Below, one piece after another: positions 11,144-21,781 of a DNA stretch of 64,000 nucleotides. The notes beneath the pieces were generated by a model, which was given only the letters and a program-made list of their open reading frames with translations, did not search any database and was not told the DNA's origin. Position 1 is the first letter of the stretch; each line of letters starts with the position of its first letter. Source of the stretch: Symsagittifera roscoffensis. Lineage: Eukaryota; Xenacoelomorpha; Acoela; Convolutidae. The stretch spans positions 49,921,220 to 49,985,219 of the forward strand of contig NC_087063.1 in NCBI RefSeq assembly GCF_963678635.1, in the 5' to 3' direction. The translations under genes and the position numbers were made by a program.

Positions 11144-12429
11144 TATACATTGTCAAGTTTCTTCATGAACAATAATTTCAAAACTTTTAATTGAAATCAT
11201 TAAAACTATTATAAAATCCAATTTTTTGCTAATAGTCCAAGTTTTTTTACTACTACTAATTCTACTAAATTTTCTCTTAAACATTTTGTAACACTAATTC
11301 CGAATCAATTTTTAATGAATGAATAACTTAAAAACAAGTGCTTGGAACCTTACCTTTTCTCTCGAAATCCAGCTATTTACATATATCCATTTTAGATAAT
11401 GACATATGCTCGTAAAACTCACAATGATTTCTTCGATTTGTATCCAAAAAAAATGAGTTATCAAATATCAGGGAACATCAACACTACTTCCTGTTACAGA
11501 AACCCAAGAACCAACAGAATTTTAAATTTCACTTTTTCTCATTCTTCAGTTCCGCCCTAAATGTCAATCTGTGACAGAGAATCTATTTTTTGCAGACTTT
11601 TGGACTTTGAATCTGATTGGAGAAAAAGTATGAAGTGTTTACTGAAGAGAAAGAATAAATATATATATTTGAAAATTTGAAAAACATTTAAAAACAGCTT
11701 TGAAATAGCTTAAAAGATACCTCGTAAGCTGGTAATAGGAGTTGAAATGCTACTTTATAATCACAATTCAAAGAATCTATAAAACAGATTATAAATCTTC
11801 AAATTGTAGCAAAAATAATATGAAGTATATAGCTTTTAATGACAAATCCTATGCTCACCAATGCAATTTTACAAATTAATCGTTTTTATAGACGTCTATT
11901 ACTCTACTTGAGCTTCGACAAAACGACGCTTAGAAAATTTACCCGATTAATCTGAATATGAAAACGAAAAAGGGATCACACTTACCTTTTTTGCTTCGGC
12001 TTTGTACTGTTTTAAAGTAAAAAGGCAATTAAAACTGCATTAAGCTCACTTTTCAGATTAGGACTAGAGAAATAATCAATCGGCACATTTGAGTGAGGTA
12101 TCATCAACAAAAGCAACTGTTTCCCCTGCCGAGAAAAGTGCCTCCGAGGCAAAATGAACAATAACCGTAAATTTGTCACTCTTAATGAAGACAGTTCGCG
12201 TCAACAAGGGGGGAAAGCCCGTAAAGTTTTAATGAACTCAAGGAGGACTCCAAACTTAATGGGCAAAAAGTTACGAACCACTTTAAATTTCAAGTCGCAG
12301 CTATGACCTGAACTATCCAAGGAAATCCTCCCAAAATTGATTACTTCATTTCTAAAATTTTAAATTCAAATAGCTTACAAAATCATTATGAAAAACTTAA
12401 GAATCATGAAAAAACTTTATCGTAGTTTT
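11144..12429. other. Non-coding stretch without recognisable genes
   Basis: AT-rich sequence. I see nothing I can name on either strand. Confidence 0.5.
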
Positions 12430-13130
12430 TTCTTGTTCGAACGAAACTGTAACACAATCATTTTGAACAGCGAACTCATGAACGAACAAACAAAGAAAAA
12501 AAATTTTTTTTTCAAATAAAAAATTTATAATAAAAATAGAAAATGCAAAAAATTAAACACATGACTCTCACGTTGGGAGTATCTCCTCCCCAATACAAAT
12601 TTCCGAGTCTAATATTAATCAAAAATGTAACCAACATTAAATACAAATGGGGGAAAACGGAAGATACGTAAAAACCTCCCCTAATATTCATATAAATCAA
12701 TTTATTTATTTTAAGCCTCATTGAAAAGTGAATGGTTTTTGGCTATAGAATTCAATGCAAACAAACGCATTCAAAAGCCTCTGATAAAAAAAAATCAATT
12801 TCTTTTTATTTTGTTGGAGCATTTTGGACAACAACAGATGAAGCATCAAAGACCAATTAAAAATTTTGTAAAATTGACCAAAATAGATTTTAAATAATTG
12901 AAATTACAGGAGCTTTCTCTCCTATCTATCGGTTATTTCGTCAACACATTATTTAGTAATCGTAATTGCATATCAGACAACAATTTTTTTCAAAAGGTAA
13001 AACTAAAAATAAAAAAAAAGAAAAAGAAAGAACAAACTTTTAAGAATTGTTTATTGCCGAGAAAGCGTTAAAAAACTTCGAAAACTAAGTTTTTGCGGCT
13101 TCAGAATTCCTGCGAAAATTAAATTCCCAA
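12430..13130 (+). repeat. Dispersed repeat, left copy (homologous to about 32650-33230)
   Basis: A string of matching blocks in the same order and orientation is shared with the right flank of copy B. Examples are CGAAACTGT...AACACAAT, AGCGAA.TCATGAA, AATC.TAACCAAC, AAAACGGAAGATA.., AACCTCCC, GCCTCAT.., TTTCTCCTAT and TTCGTCAACACATTA. The copies are clearly diverged, with many indels. I see no coding potential. Confidence 0.65.
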
Positions 13131-13263
13131 GTTTGATAACTACAGATGATTTAACGAATTCTTAAAGCAATTAAGCAAAAATAGTTGCTAGCACATTTTA
13201 TCATTGAATAATTTGATATTTGCTTTTAGGTGCATTTACACCCTAACCAAACATTACAAATAG

Positions 13264-13661
13264 TAATTTAAGTTCGAGAGAGTAATTTCGGATAGGTTAC
13301 ACCGTCTGCTCGTCACACTATCTTATTTTCGGCCGGAGAGATTCGTGCAAATTCTTAGTCTAATACCGATCCTAGTCTTACTCTTATATCTACTAGTCTC
13401 ATGGTGTTTAACTAGTCTCTGCTAGGCTCAATAGATCTAGAGTATACTGGCTTATTGCGATTGCTAAAGTTCTCTTGGAGAGGTAACTAATTTCTAAGTT
13501 AAATTCAAATCTCTCTGGTGCTTAAAATACAAGTAATTTCTGCACTTACAATTAAGTGGGTTGTTAGTTAGATGGATCGTGATTGGTTAATAATAAATAT
13601 TTTATAGAGATAAAATATCCAATTTATAAAAAACAACAAAAATAGTTTAAATCTGGTTCCA
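13264..13661 (-). repeat. 3' LTR of copy B
   Basis: This 398-bp LTR begins TGGAACCAGA on the minus strand at 13661 and aligns with the 5' LTR at 32160-32568. Its outer end has lost the canonical CA (TAATTT on the plus strand against TGAGCT in the partner). A short purine-rich stretch, GAATGGG (13662-13668, minus strand), lies directly inside, where the polypurine tract belongs. The target duplication ATAG is at 13260-13263. Confidence 0.88.
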
Positions 13662-13815
13662 CCCATTCGGGGTTTACAGAGTTTTGAATCTTAGATCTCC
13701 TATCTGTAATGAATGATGGATGTTGGTCGTTGTTATTTGGCGAGCATCATTTCCTGTTCTTGTTCTTGGAGAAGAAAGCTTCAGGAAGTTGGAGTCATCG
13801 ATAGGAAGTTATTAG

Positions 13816-14088
13816 TTATCGTTTGACAAAGACTTCGACTGTCAAAAAAATCAATCTGATTCCAAGATGGTTTGCTATGATCGTCTGTTCTTGATTGGTT
13901 GTGGAGAACTGTGTTTCAATCTGGTTTGGGAATGGCGTGAAGATCGTGTTTGGAGGGGATGCCTTGTAACTCGGATCTTTACGTATACTTGAACATCGAG
14001 GTGACCATTGGTCTGCTTCAATGAAATCATTTTCTGCGAAGTCAAAACGCACTCTAAATCCTTTATGAGTCGTGATTCTGAGCGGCAT
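13816..14088 (-). CDS. Short ORF (90 aa) near the 3' LTR, copy B
   Basis: This open frame of 90 codons starts MPLRITTHKGFRVRFDF. It has no recognisable domain. It lies 150 bp inside the 3' LTR, downstream of the envelope-like region. It could be the C-terminal piece of a longer broken gene or chance. I know of no homologue. Confidence 0.25.
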   Translation of the reverse strand: MPLRITTHKGFRVRFDFAENDFIEADQWSPRCSSIRKDPSYKASPPNTIFTPFPNQIETQFSTTNQEQTIIANHLGIRLIFLTVEVFVKR

Positions 14089-15254
14089 GTCAGTTGTATT
14101 TAGCCATTCTGTAGGTTGAGTGTGATGGGGTCGTCTAGTCTTTGGATGCTCAATTTTGTAGTTGTTCGTGATCTATGTACTGCATATTATATTTTACATT
14201 TTATAAAAATTTGCTAATTCTAGTTTTTAGTTATGATTTTGATTAATTGTTTTCGCAAACGCGTTTTAGTTCTAGTTCAGTTATTTTTAAGAGTTACTCA
14301 CACTTGAGTACCTCTTGTAAAAAATAGTGATGTGGTCAAAAAGCGTGGATGTAGCACGGTGGGTTAGGCTGGCTATAGAGTATGCTCAGGACGTCCTCTC
14401 TGGTGGGTTAGGCCAGGAAGGGGAGTATGATTTCGTGCTGGTTTTTTAAGGGGTCCTGATTTGTGTTAACTTTTTATGTTATCTTATTTTTGTTTTCCTT
14501 TTGTTTCGTTGGTTGTGTCCTTTTCTCAAAATCAAATTGTTTTTGGTTTGGGTTTGTCTTGCGACTTTTTGTTGTTTTATTGTTTCTTTTTTCAGACTTG
14601 GTAATAGTCTTCAAAAGAATAAATTGTCCAGTTTTAAGCTGGTTTAATCCGGTTTGGGTACCGTGGGTTTTCTTTTCTTAGTCATGCTGTTAGTTTATGG
14701 TTTATGGTGTTTAGTAAGCTGCGTTGGTTAGTTTGGTTTTCATATATTTCCATTCCAACCGGAATAAAGGAAAAGTGGAAACTTGTTATTGCTTGTTTGA
14801 GTTGTTATTAGTGCAAACTTTAAACTTGAATTCATTATTTTAAACAATTCTTCGTGGGCGAGCTGTGCGATTGTGAATAGAATTTCTGTGCATTTGAACA
14901 GAAGTTATAGAAAAGGTTCGTACTGCATTGTATGAATTTACTGCTTTTAAGACTAAATTTTACTGCTTTTGGATTGAAAAGTATAAATCAATTTTCATCG
15001 TATCTAAATTTACTACATTTGAAGAAATAATTTAGAAATGAATTTACTGCTTTGAATTAACTTTTACTGTATCATTTAGTGCTATTAGTTATATAGAGTT
15101 TAAAATGGAAAACAGAGTTTATGTTTTTATTTGTCTTTTCTTGTTTTAAAGGTGATCGTGATGTGAAGACTAAAGAAAATGCAAATTACTGAATAAAATG
15201 GTTAGTTCTATTTTGAATTAGTTAGTTCGAAAATTATTAAATTCATAAATACCT
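14089..15254 (-). other. Non-coding stretch inside copy B
   Basis: I see no gene here. A GGTGGGTTAGGC motif occurs twice, at about 14359 and 14401, and an AAATTTACTGCTTT-type motif recurs at about 14935-15050. Neither is explained. Confidence 0.4.
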
Positions 15255-15809
15255 TTAGTCGTCGGGGAAAAAGCCGTGAGGGAAAACTTCGTGAATTGCG
15301 TCTGATGTAGTTAGTAGTTTTGCTAGTATGCGTATTATATTTTTAGTTTGCAGCAGTGGCCAAAGCAATTGCAGTGGTTTTATGGTTTTTAGTTCTTTGG
15401 TGCCTACTGCAAAGTCATGAGGTGTGTTCTGGATTAGTATGTAAATTTTATGATTGTATTTAGTGTTGTGGATGAATTCTAAAATGAGTACTTCTATGGG
15501 TTGAATATATTCATGCGGAAAGACCAGGGGTCGGGATTCTTCGTCGTTGAAGGTCTTCGTGAGGGGACAAAATGTATACATTTGAGTGACGGGATCATAA
15601 TTCCGGAGGATGCCTTGGAAGTTAGTATTTTTAATGCAATACTTGAAGTTTAGAAAAAATGGTGAGCTGTATTTGGAATTAATGAAATGAAATCTGTGGT
15701 GAGGTTGTTGTGATGGTGTGTGTAAATGAAAATGATTTTGGACAAAACGATAAGAAGTATAAGTATGTGTTTGCTTAGTTTTCAACATGATGTCGTGCGA
15801 GCAGTGCAA
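15255..15809 (-). CDS. Intact 184-aa ORF downstream of the envelope region, copy B
   Basis: This uninterrupted frame of 184 codons starts MHCSHDIMLKTKQTHTYTSY. The N-terminus is rich in His, Thr and Gln. The middle reads ILRNYDPVTQMYTFCPLTK and PLVFPHEYIQP, and the end is more hydrophobic (PLQLLWPLLQ). I recognise no family. It has survived without stops in an element whose gag and pol are broken, which argues that it is a genuine late gene of the element. It has no counterpart elsewhere in the window because copies A and D are cut before this region. Confidence 0.5.
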   Translation of the reverse strand: MHCSHDIMLKTKQTHTYTSYRFVQNHFHLHTPSQQPHHRFHFINSKYSSPFFLNFKYCIKNTNFQGILRNYDPVTQMYTFCPLTKTFNDEESRPLVFPHEYIQPIEVLILEFIHNTKYNHKIYILIQNTPHDFAVGTKELKTIKPLQLLWPLLQTKNIIRILAKLLTTSDAIHEVFPHGFFPDD

Positions 15810-16088
15810 ATCGCGTTCTTTTGGTGTCAGGAAGTGAAAGGTTAGTGAAAATGTTTCAAATTTTTTGTGAAATGGTTCATACGCTTTGATGTCTGATAGT
15901 GCTTCTGAAATAATGTGATCATGCTTTTCATCCAGTATGTTAAGTGTGAATATGTATGATTAGCGAATTTATCGTCGTCAAGAAATTGATCTTGATTAGA
16001 TCTGATGATGTTATGATCATAATATTCAATTGAGTAGTCATTAGCGCGGGGTACAGTGAATGTTTTTAGTAATTTTTTTATATCCTAC

Positions 16089-17024
16089 TTATGTACATTG
16101 TCGGAGAGTGAGTGCTGTGGTTAATCTAAACAATTCGTCCTTATTTCGTTCAATATCGATAGTGGTGTTATAGAGTGGTAGCGTAAGGTAGTTAGTGAAA
16201 TTATAATAAGCTGTCCAATGAAGTGTGGGTATTAAAACATGTTCATCTACAAAGTGACGTGGTTCAGGGCTAGAGTCGGAACGATTAAGTGTATATTGGG
16301 GAAATAAAGGTACGGTTATTTGAAGAAAATTCGTAGTAGTGGTGTGGTCTGGAAGGTTGATATATTCTCGGGCGGTTCCGGGTTTGGATGGGAATGGGTG
16401 GTTTGGGAATGTACGTTTGAAAGTTCTATAAGCACGGTTAGTACTATTGGATGATTCTGTTGAAGTGGATGAATGAGCTAATGATGGAGTATAATCTGAA
16501 ATTGGTGTAGGTGTTGGTGGATTTGATGATGTTAATGTTGATGATAATTGGTGAATAGTGAGGGTGTGGGGAGATAGCAATTGTTGTTGGATGGCTATCA
16601 AATTATCTAGTTCTTCAGAAATTTGAATATTATCTGGGGAGCTGTTGGCGGAGCGTTCATCATTAATTGGGGAGTATGTTGGGGTTACTTGAGAAGGAGT
16701 GTAGGGATATGTATGTTGGCTATGAGGTTGGATAGGTCGGAAAGGGGGTTTTGAGAAGATTGTTGAGCTGATCGGAGTGTGAGTAGAGGGGGACGGTTCA
16801 GAATCTGCAAACTCATCTAGAGTTTCGATATCAGAATTATTGAAATGTAAAATTGTTGTATAAATTGTGATATCTGAGTTAGTGTCAGAATTCATGCCTG
16901 ATGATGTATTAGCTTGTTGTGAATCAGAGGGTGGAAAAGCAAAAAGTGGTATAATAGGGAGTAAATTTTGGAGGTTGGCAGGGTGGGAGTTTGATCGGTG
17001 GAGCGATCCAACTTGTCTGCTCAT
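16089..17024 (-). CDS. Intact 311-aa Ser/Thr/Pro-rich ORF downstream of the envelope region, copy B
   Basis: This uninterrupted frame of 311 codons starts MSRQVGSLHRSNSHPANLQ. Residues about 30-200 are dominated by Ser, Thr, Pro and Asn, as in a disordered or heavily modified linker. The C-terminal 110 residues are better mixed, with PGTAREYINLPDH, LFPQYTLNRSD and LIPTLHWTAYYNFTNYL. I see no signal peptide and no clear membrane segment. It follows the envelope-like gene in the same orientation, probably read from the same or a spliced RNA. Function is unknown; candidates are a phosphoprotein-like or accessory factor, but nothing in the sequence settles it. Confidence 0.55.
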   Translation of the reverse strand: MSRQVGSLHRSNSHPANLQNLLPIIPLFAFPPSDSQQANTSSGMNSDTNSDITIYTTILHFNNSDIETLDEFADSEPSPSTHTPISSTIFSKPPFRPIQPHSQHTYPYTPSQVTPTYSPINDERSANSSPDNIQISEELDNLIAIQQQLLSPHTLTIHQLSSTLTSSNPPTPTPISDYTPSLAHSSTSTESSNSTNRAYRTFKRTFPNHPFPSKPGTAREYINLPDHTTTTNFLQITVPLFPQYTLNRSDSSPEPRHFVDEHVLIPTLHWTAYYNFTNYLTLPLYNTTIDIERNKDELFRLTTALTLRQCT

Positions 17025-17208
17025 CGTGGGCTAAAAAACTGATTATTTTGAGACTGAAAGATGGTGGTATGGGGTTGTTCAATGATTTGTTCGTATGTAT
17101 CGTCAATTGGAGGGTGTTGTGTCGCTATATGTTAGATGGGGCTTTGTATGTGGCTGGGTCTTAAGTTTGGGGGGTTCGTGATTGCTAAGTTTCAAAATTT
17201 TCGTGAGA

Positions 17209-19700
17209 CTAAAGATAATGGATGATTTTGATGAGATTTGGCAAATGGGGTGCCGTAGGTAATGCATTTGTAATATTATTTGAGTCACTGTATGTGTTGG
17301 AATTTGTTGATAGTTTTGTATTATATTCTTTAATTTGTGCATCTAGGAGGATTTTATTTATAGATGATGAAAATATTCCAAAAAATCCTGCGAATAATAT
17401 GCGTGCTACGCTGGCTTGTCGGTTTACTTGTGTATGTATTGCGCATGTGTTATAGATTCCTTTTAGTAATGAGAAAAGAAATCCAATAAAATTAAACATT
17501 GCGTATAAGATAGTCAATCTTTCTCAGATGTAATATGGCCATCCTAGAAAAGCTAAAACTTCGTTTTTGAGATTTACAAAACTAAAAATATTGACTGGTG
17601 ATGTTTCTTGTGATCGATGTTCTTCACCGTTTAAATATATGTAATCTTTGATGTCTTTAAAATATCCGCTGTAATCTTGTGCGTAAATATCTGAAACTCC
17701 TGCTGTTTCTGCAAGTTTTTGTATATTTTGGTCTATTGATTGTCGTTGTATAGTGTCCATTTGTGTTAGTTAATCTTGAAACTGTTGTGTTCTAATGTGA
17801 TGTTGTATATCGGATTTAGAATATATACCGATTGATTGTAATTCGATATTTGGGTTGCGAGCAAAAGCTCGAATGCTTTCTGGTGAAAACTTTTTTAGTG
17901 GCTGCATGAGTGTAGGGTATGGTGTAAGTAGGTAGTATTTTTCTTCGTCAGGGTTTACTTGTACGATGTTGTGGCTTTTTTTGCGTCCACATGGGACTGC
18001 GGTATCCCAAAAATATGTTCGTCTTGAAAGTGTATCAACAAAATGTACTTTATTTTTGTAGAATTTGGGGATTCTTTGTAACATCTTTTATCTTCAAAAA
18101 CATATAGTGGTGACACTTTTTTGGTTCAAGTATAAAACCATAAAATTTTTCATCATAGTCAAGGAAATTTGATCTATTTCCGGATAACAAATATCCTGCG
18201 TATGGTATTTTTAGATCTGCTAATGCGAGTGATTGTAGAATTTGTGTTCTTTCTAATTCGCATAGTTGATGGAGTGTTTCTAATTCAGAAAGTGACATTT
18301 CTTGAAAAATTCTACTAATTGTGTAGTCCAATTTCATATCAAGTGAATGTCATAATGTATTGCGCCAAAATAAGTAATGTTCTTTAATAATAGTTCTTGT
18401 AAATGTGTGCTTTCACTGTCGTATGGTTCCAGTCTTCCACCAGGATTTCCTGCGCTTTTGCGGAGGCTCACTGGGATGTATGATGTATCTTCATTTATTA
18501 GGTGATGTCTTGCATAGGGGTCGAATTATATTTTTCCAGTGGTCATGTCGAAGCATTCGTGTTTTTTAGAGTGGGTTTTTGTATTTACATGCTAATTCTG
18601 TTTCGTGATGTATTTGAAAACGTGTCAATTTATTTTCTATATTATGGATGTTTCTAAATTTAGTACTTACTCTTTGAGTTGGGTTTACTTTTTCAAATGG
18701 GATTGATTCAATAAAATATTTTTGGTGAAATTTAATCATTCTAGCGTGTATTCTTGCGACTTGGAAAACTGTGCAGGTTTCTTCAGGAAACCAAACAATT
18801 GTTGCTTGTGTGCGGGTAGTAGGATCGCGAAATCATTGGTCATTTTTGCAAGGGAGTATTTTTGCAAGGGAGTCGAATGCCTTGGTAAAGAATTGTGTCG
18901 TCTTTTAAATCTCGTGTTAGTTGTAATTTTTCAAGTTCTATTTTCCAATCAAAAAACATTATTTCTTGATATCCTTTGTTTTCTGTTTCTGCTTTGCAAT
19001 TTGAGGGATCATTGATACCTATATGTGGTATCCAGCTTTTATCATGTAGATCGTATGTCAATATTCCGTGTGTTCCATGAACGGGGAAATTTCTGTCTAG
19101 TCTAACGTGACCTTGGTGTTTTTCAAGTTCTGCTTGATGTGCTATGTCTGGGAAAATTTGAAAAGTTTTCTATTCATTCCGTCGTCTAAGTTCATTCAAG
19201 TTTAATCGTCTAAGTTCATTCTTGCAGTCTTGAGGGCTAAGATGTAGTATTCTTTCTATATTACTCTGATAGAAAGATTCGTGGTCTAGTCGGTTTTTAT
19301 TTTCGTTTGAGATTTACGAGCAATATACTTTCTTTTCGGAAAATGTTGCTGTAAACTTGTATCCTGTTAATTTTGTTGATCGGGCTTTTGAGTATAGTGT
19401 TGCTCTTACACTTGTGCTTTCTATAGCTTGTGGTTCTGATTCGCATTGGGTTACTTGATTTATAGCGTATTTGTGTAGTGTTTTTTGTTCGTTTTCTTCA
19501 CAATCATAGTGTGTTACTAATAAACCTTGAGGTCCTGTACGAGGGGATGGATTTGTATGTTGTTCGGAAATAAAATTCGAAAAAGAATGTGCTAAAACGT
19601 AAATATCTTTAAAATATTCATGTGTATGATAACCCGGAGTATGGGTTATAAAATGTGATATACCCAATTGTGTTTTTGGTGTATCTATCGTATTTATATA
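17209..19700 (-). pseudogene. env: Envelope-like membrane glycoprotein gene, broken, copy B
   Basis: Five consecutive minus-strand open segments (19314-19667, 18840-19061, 18050-18337, 17770-18084, 17524-17760, with the last piece at 17209-17517) read as one decayed protein. The N-terminal part is Cys-bearing (HYDCEEN, VTQCESEP). The C-terminal piece has two hydrophobic stretches, around ILYAMFNFIGFLFSLL and ILFAGFFGIFSSS, which would be membrane or fusion segments. Breaks include an in-frame TAA at 17770-17772, an in-frame TGA at 17524-17526, a frameshift between 18084 and 18337, and small tandem duplications near 18842-18873 and 19190-19225. The position after integrase is where envelope genes sit. 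I cannot say which viral glycoprotein class it derives from. Confidence 0.6.
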
Positions 19701-20697
19701 TTACTTCAGTTGTTATAATTGGAGGAGGTAGTGATTGAGCTGTTATGTTTGGTGGACTTAGGGGAAAAGGGTGTTGAACAATATTATTAAGTCTGACTGT
19801 GATTTCAAACTTTAATTGGAGACTGTTTTGTTGAAGTATCTGAATGTTATGTTCTTGGATATCTTCGTGGATATCTTGTCTATATTGTAGTCTATTAAGT
19901 GATCAACTATGGAGTCGGTTACTTTCATGATATTTTCCAAATAGTGGGGGAGGTGCTAAGAAAGTATTCCTATCTAATCGTAAAGGGATATTTGGCGATG
20001 ATTGTTCTCGGTATCTAGCGTCGAGGTTGTTTGGAAAATTTAAAGGGAAAAGTGTTGGTGAGACTTCACTTATTGATGGTTTTTATGGAAGTGAGAGTGT
20101 TTCTGGTAATGATGATAGCGCTGTATCAGAAGAACTATCTGTTGGTTCATTTACTATATTCGGTTCACCTTGAGTATATGAGTGTGTTGTCCAGTATGGT
20201 GGTCGTTCGATAGTATCTGGGGGGTTAAAAGGATTTTCACGAATTTGTTCTGATGTTGGTGATGAACCTAGATAGTCTGATGGAATATTTGAGATGCTTT
20301 GAAGTAAGTGTCGGGGTATCTGGCAATGTACTGCTAGGGAGTTCTGAGGTAGTTGGTGTTGGTAATTGAGGTATAATAAAATGAACTCTGGGAGTTTGAA
20401 AATTTCTATTTCTTCTTGGATGTATGATTGTCTATTTACTTCAAATGTATTTTGATTTTGACTAATATGTCTTACTCGATTTAAGTCTTGTTGGAGGGTG
20501 GGGTATAATTTATATGATGGTTCACTTAAAGATGCTTGTCGATGAACTGGTTCTAGTGGTTCTGATAAGCGTGCGTGTCGTTCTTCATGGTTGGGGATTG
20601 CTTGTAGTTGTAAGTGTTATTGGACTTCGTTGGGATAAGGTTGGTGGGGGCTGGTTTGCTGGTGGTTGATTAGCAATTTTGGAAAGTTATCTGAATA
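19701..20697 (-). pseudogene. Pro/Gln/Ser-rich coding remnant upstream of the envelope region, copy B
   Basis: The minus strand between integrase and the envelope-like gene has a long reading with few stops, rich in Pro, Gln, Leu, Ser and Asn. It is probably a degenerate accessory or leader protein. I see no domain. It is assigned as coding remnant only because of its composition and the low stop density in one frame. Confidence 0.35.
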
Positions 20698-20892
20698 TTA
20701 GTTTTTTCTGAAAAATTTGTGTTTATTATAATATTCTTCAATAAAAAGTATCAAGAGAATAGTTGCTAGAGCAAAGGTGACTATTGCCTTTTTTATACAT
20801 TTGCACATTGTTAAGATGAGGGAGATTAAAAATGTGAGGAAAATTATGAATAAAAGAAAAATATCTGTTCGACTGAAAATAATTCGTATCAT
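20698..20892 (-). CDS. Small hydrophobic ORF (64 aa), copy B
   Basis: This open frame of 64 codons starts MIRIIFSRTD. It has two hydrophobic runs, FLLFIIFLTFLISLILTM and IVTFALATILLILFI, separated by CKCIKKA, so it reads as a small two-pass membrane protein. It lies just upstream of the Pro/Gln-rich remnant and may be its N-terminal signal or anchor, or an independent peptide. No homologue is recognised. Confidence 0.35.
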   Translation of the reverse strand: MIRIIFSRTDIFLLFIIFLTFLISLILTMCKCIKKAIVTFALATILLILFIEEYYNKHKFFRKN

Positions 20893-21781
20893 TTAGATAG
20901 ATTATACGTATTCGTACCTGTAGATGTGGTCAAGGATAGAAAATTAAAAAAATAGAAAATTAAAATAGAAAATTAAATAATAGAAACATAGGGAAAAGAA
21001 AATTAAAAAAAAAATGCAAAAAATTATAGAAATGGTCTTAGGGGTTCAAAAGTTTCAATGAAAAAGTATGTCAAAAATGTAAATAGATTGAAAAACTTTG
21101 TGAAGAGGTTTAGAAGTTTTTGTTTTATGTGATCAATTGTTATGGAAAGAAGCATTTAAGAAATGATTCGTTCGTCGAATATTTTTTAAAGCTTTGAGTC
21201 CAAATTCAAGTGTGGTCGGATTATTTATTGACTTTTTGACAAGTGGGTTGAGTTTTATCAAAAATTGTTGAGGTCTTGATAGTATTGTTTTCATTTGTTG
21301 GATAAATGGGGGTATCTTTGAAACACTTGTACTTTAGGCCAAATGATCATGGGTCTTTTTTACTTTAGGCTAATTTGCCATATTTGGTTGGGGGCCTTTT
21401 TAGGTCTGAATTGGGAAAATATTGTTGATTTTTGCATAATCTGATAGGCGAGGGTTATAATATTGAAGTAGTGTTTATTTTAGTTGTCATGTTTTAGCAA
21501 GTTGCTTATTTTTGACCTGGAGGTTGTAAAGTTATAGTTATAGATATGCCCGGAGATTAATTTCTATCGGCTAAATAAGTTTGTGTTAGAGATATAATGG
21601 TGACAATTTGAACAATTTCTATTGGCTGTTTGAACTAGAATTGATTGAGGTTATTTTCAGCATGTTTTTAAAGAAATGTGAAGGTTTAAAGTGATTAAAA
21701 AGAATGTTTACGGTAATCTTAAAACAAGGTTGTTTCTGAAATTCAACTTTCTTCAATATTTCAGATTGTGGGATGATTGTT
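20893..21781 (-). other. Non-coding spacer between integrase and the 3' genes, copy B
   Basis: This is an A/T-rich spacer of 0.9 kb with an A-rich tract at 20938-21030. I see no gene. It could hold a splice acceptor for the downstream genes, but I cannot pick one. Confidence 0.4.

Noticed and set aside
14340-14460. Putative tRNA or small RNA in the GGTGGGTTAGGC region of copy B
   Set aside because: Only a duplicated 12-mer is visible, with no consistent stems or box motifs.
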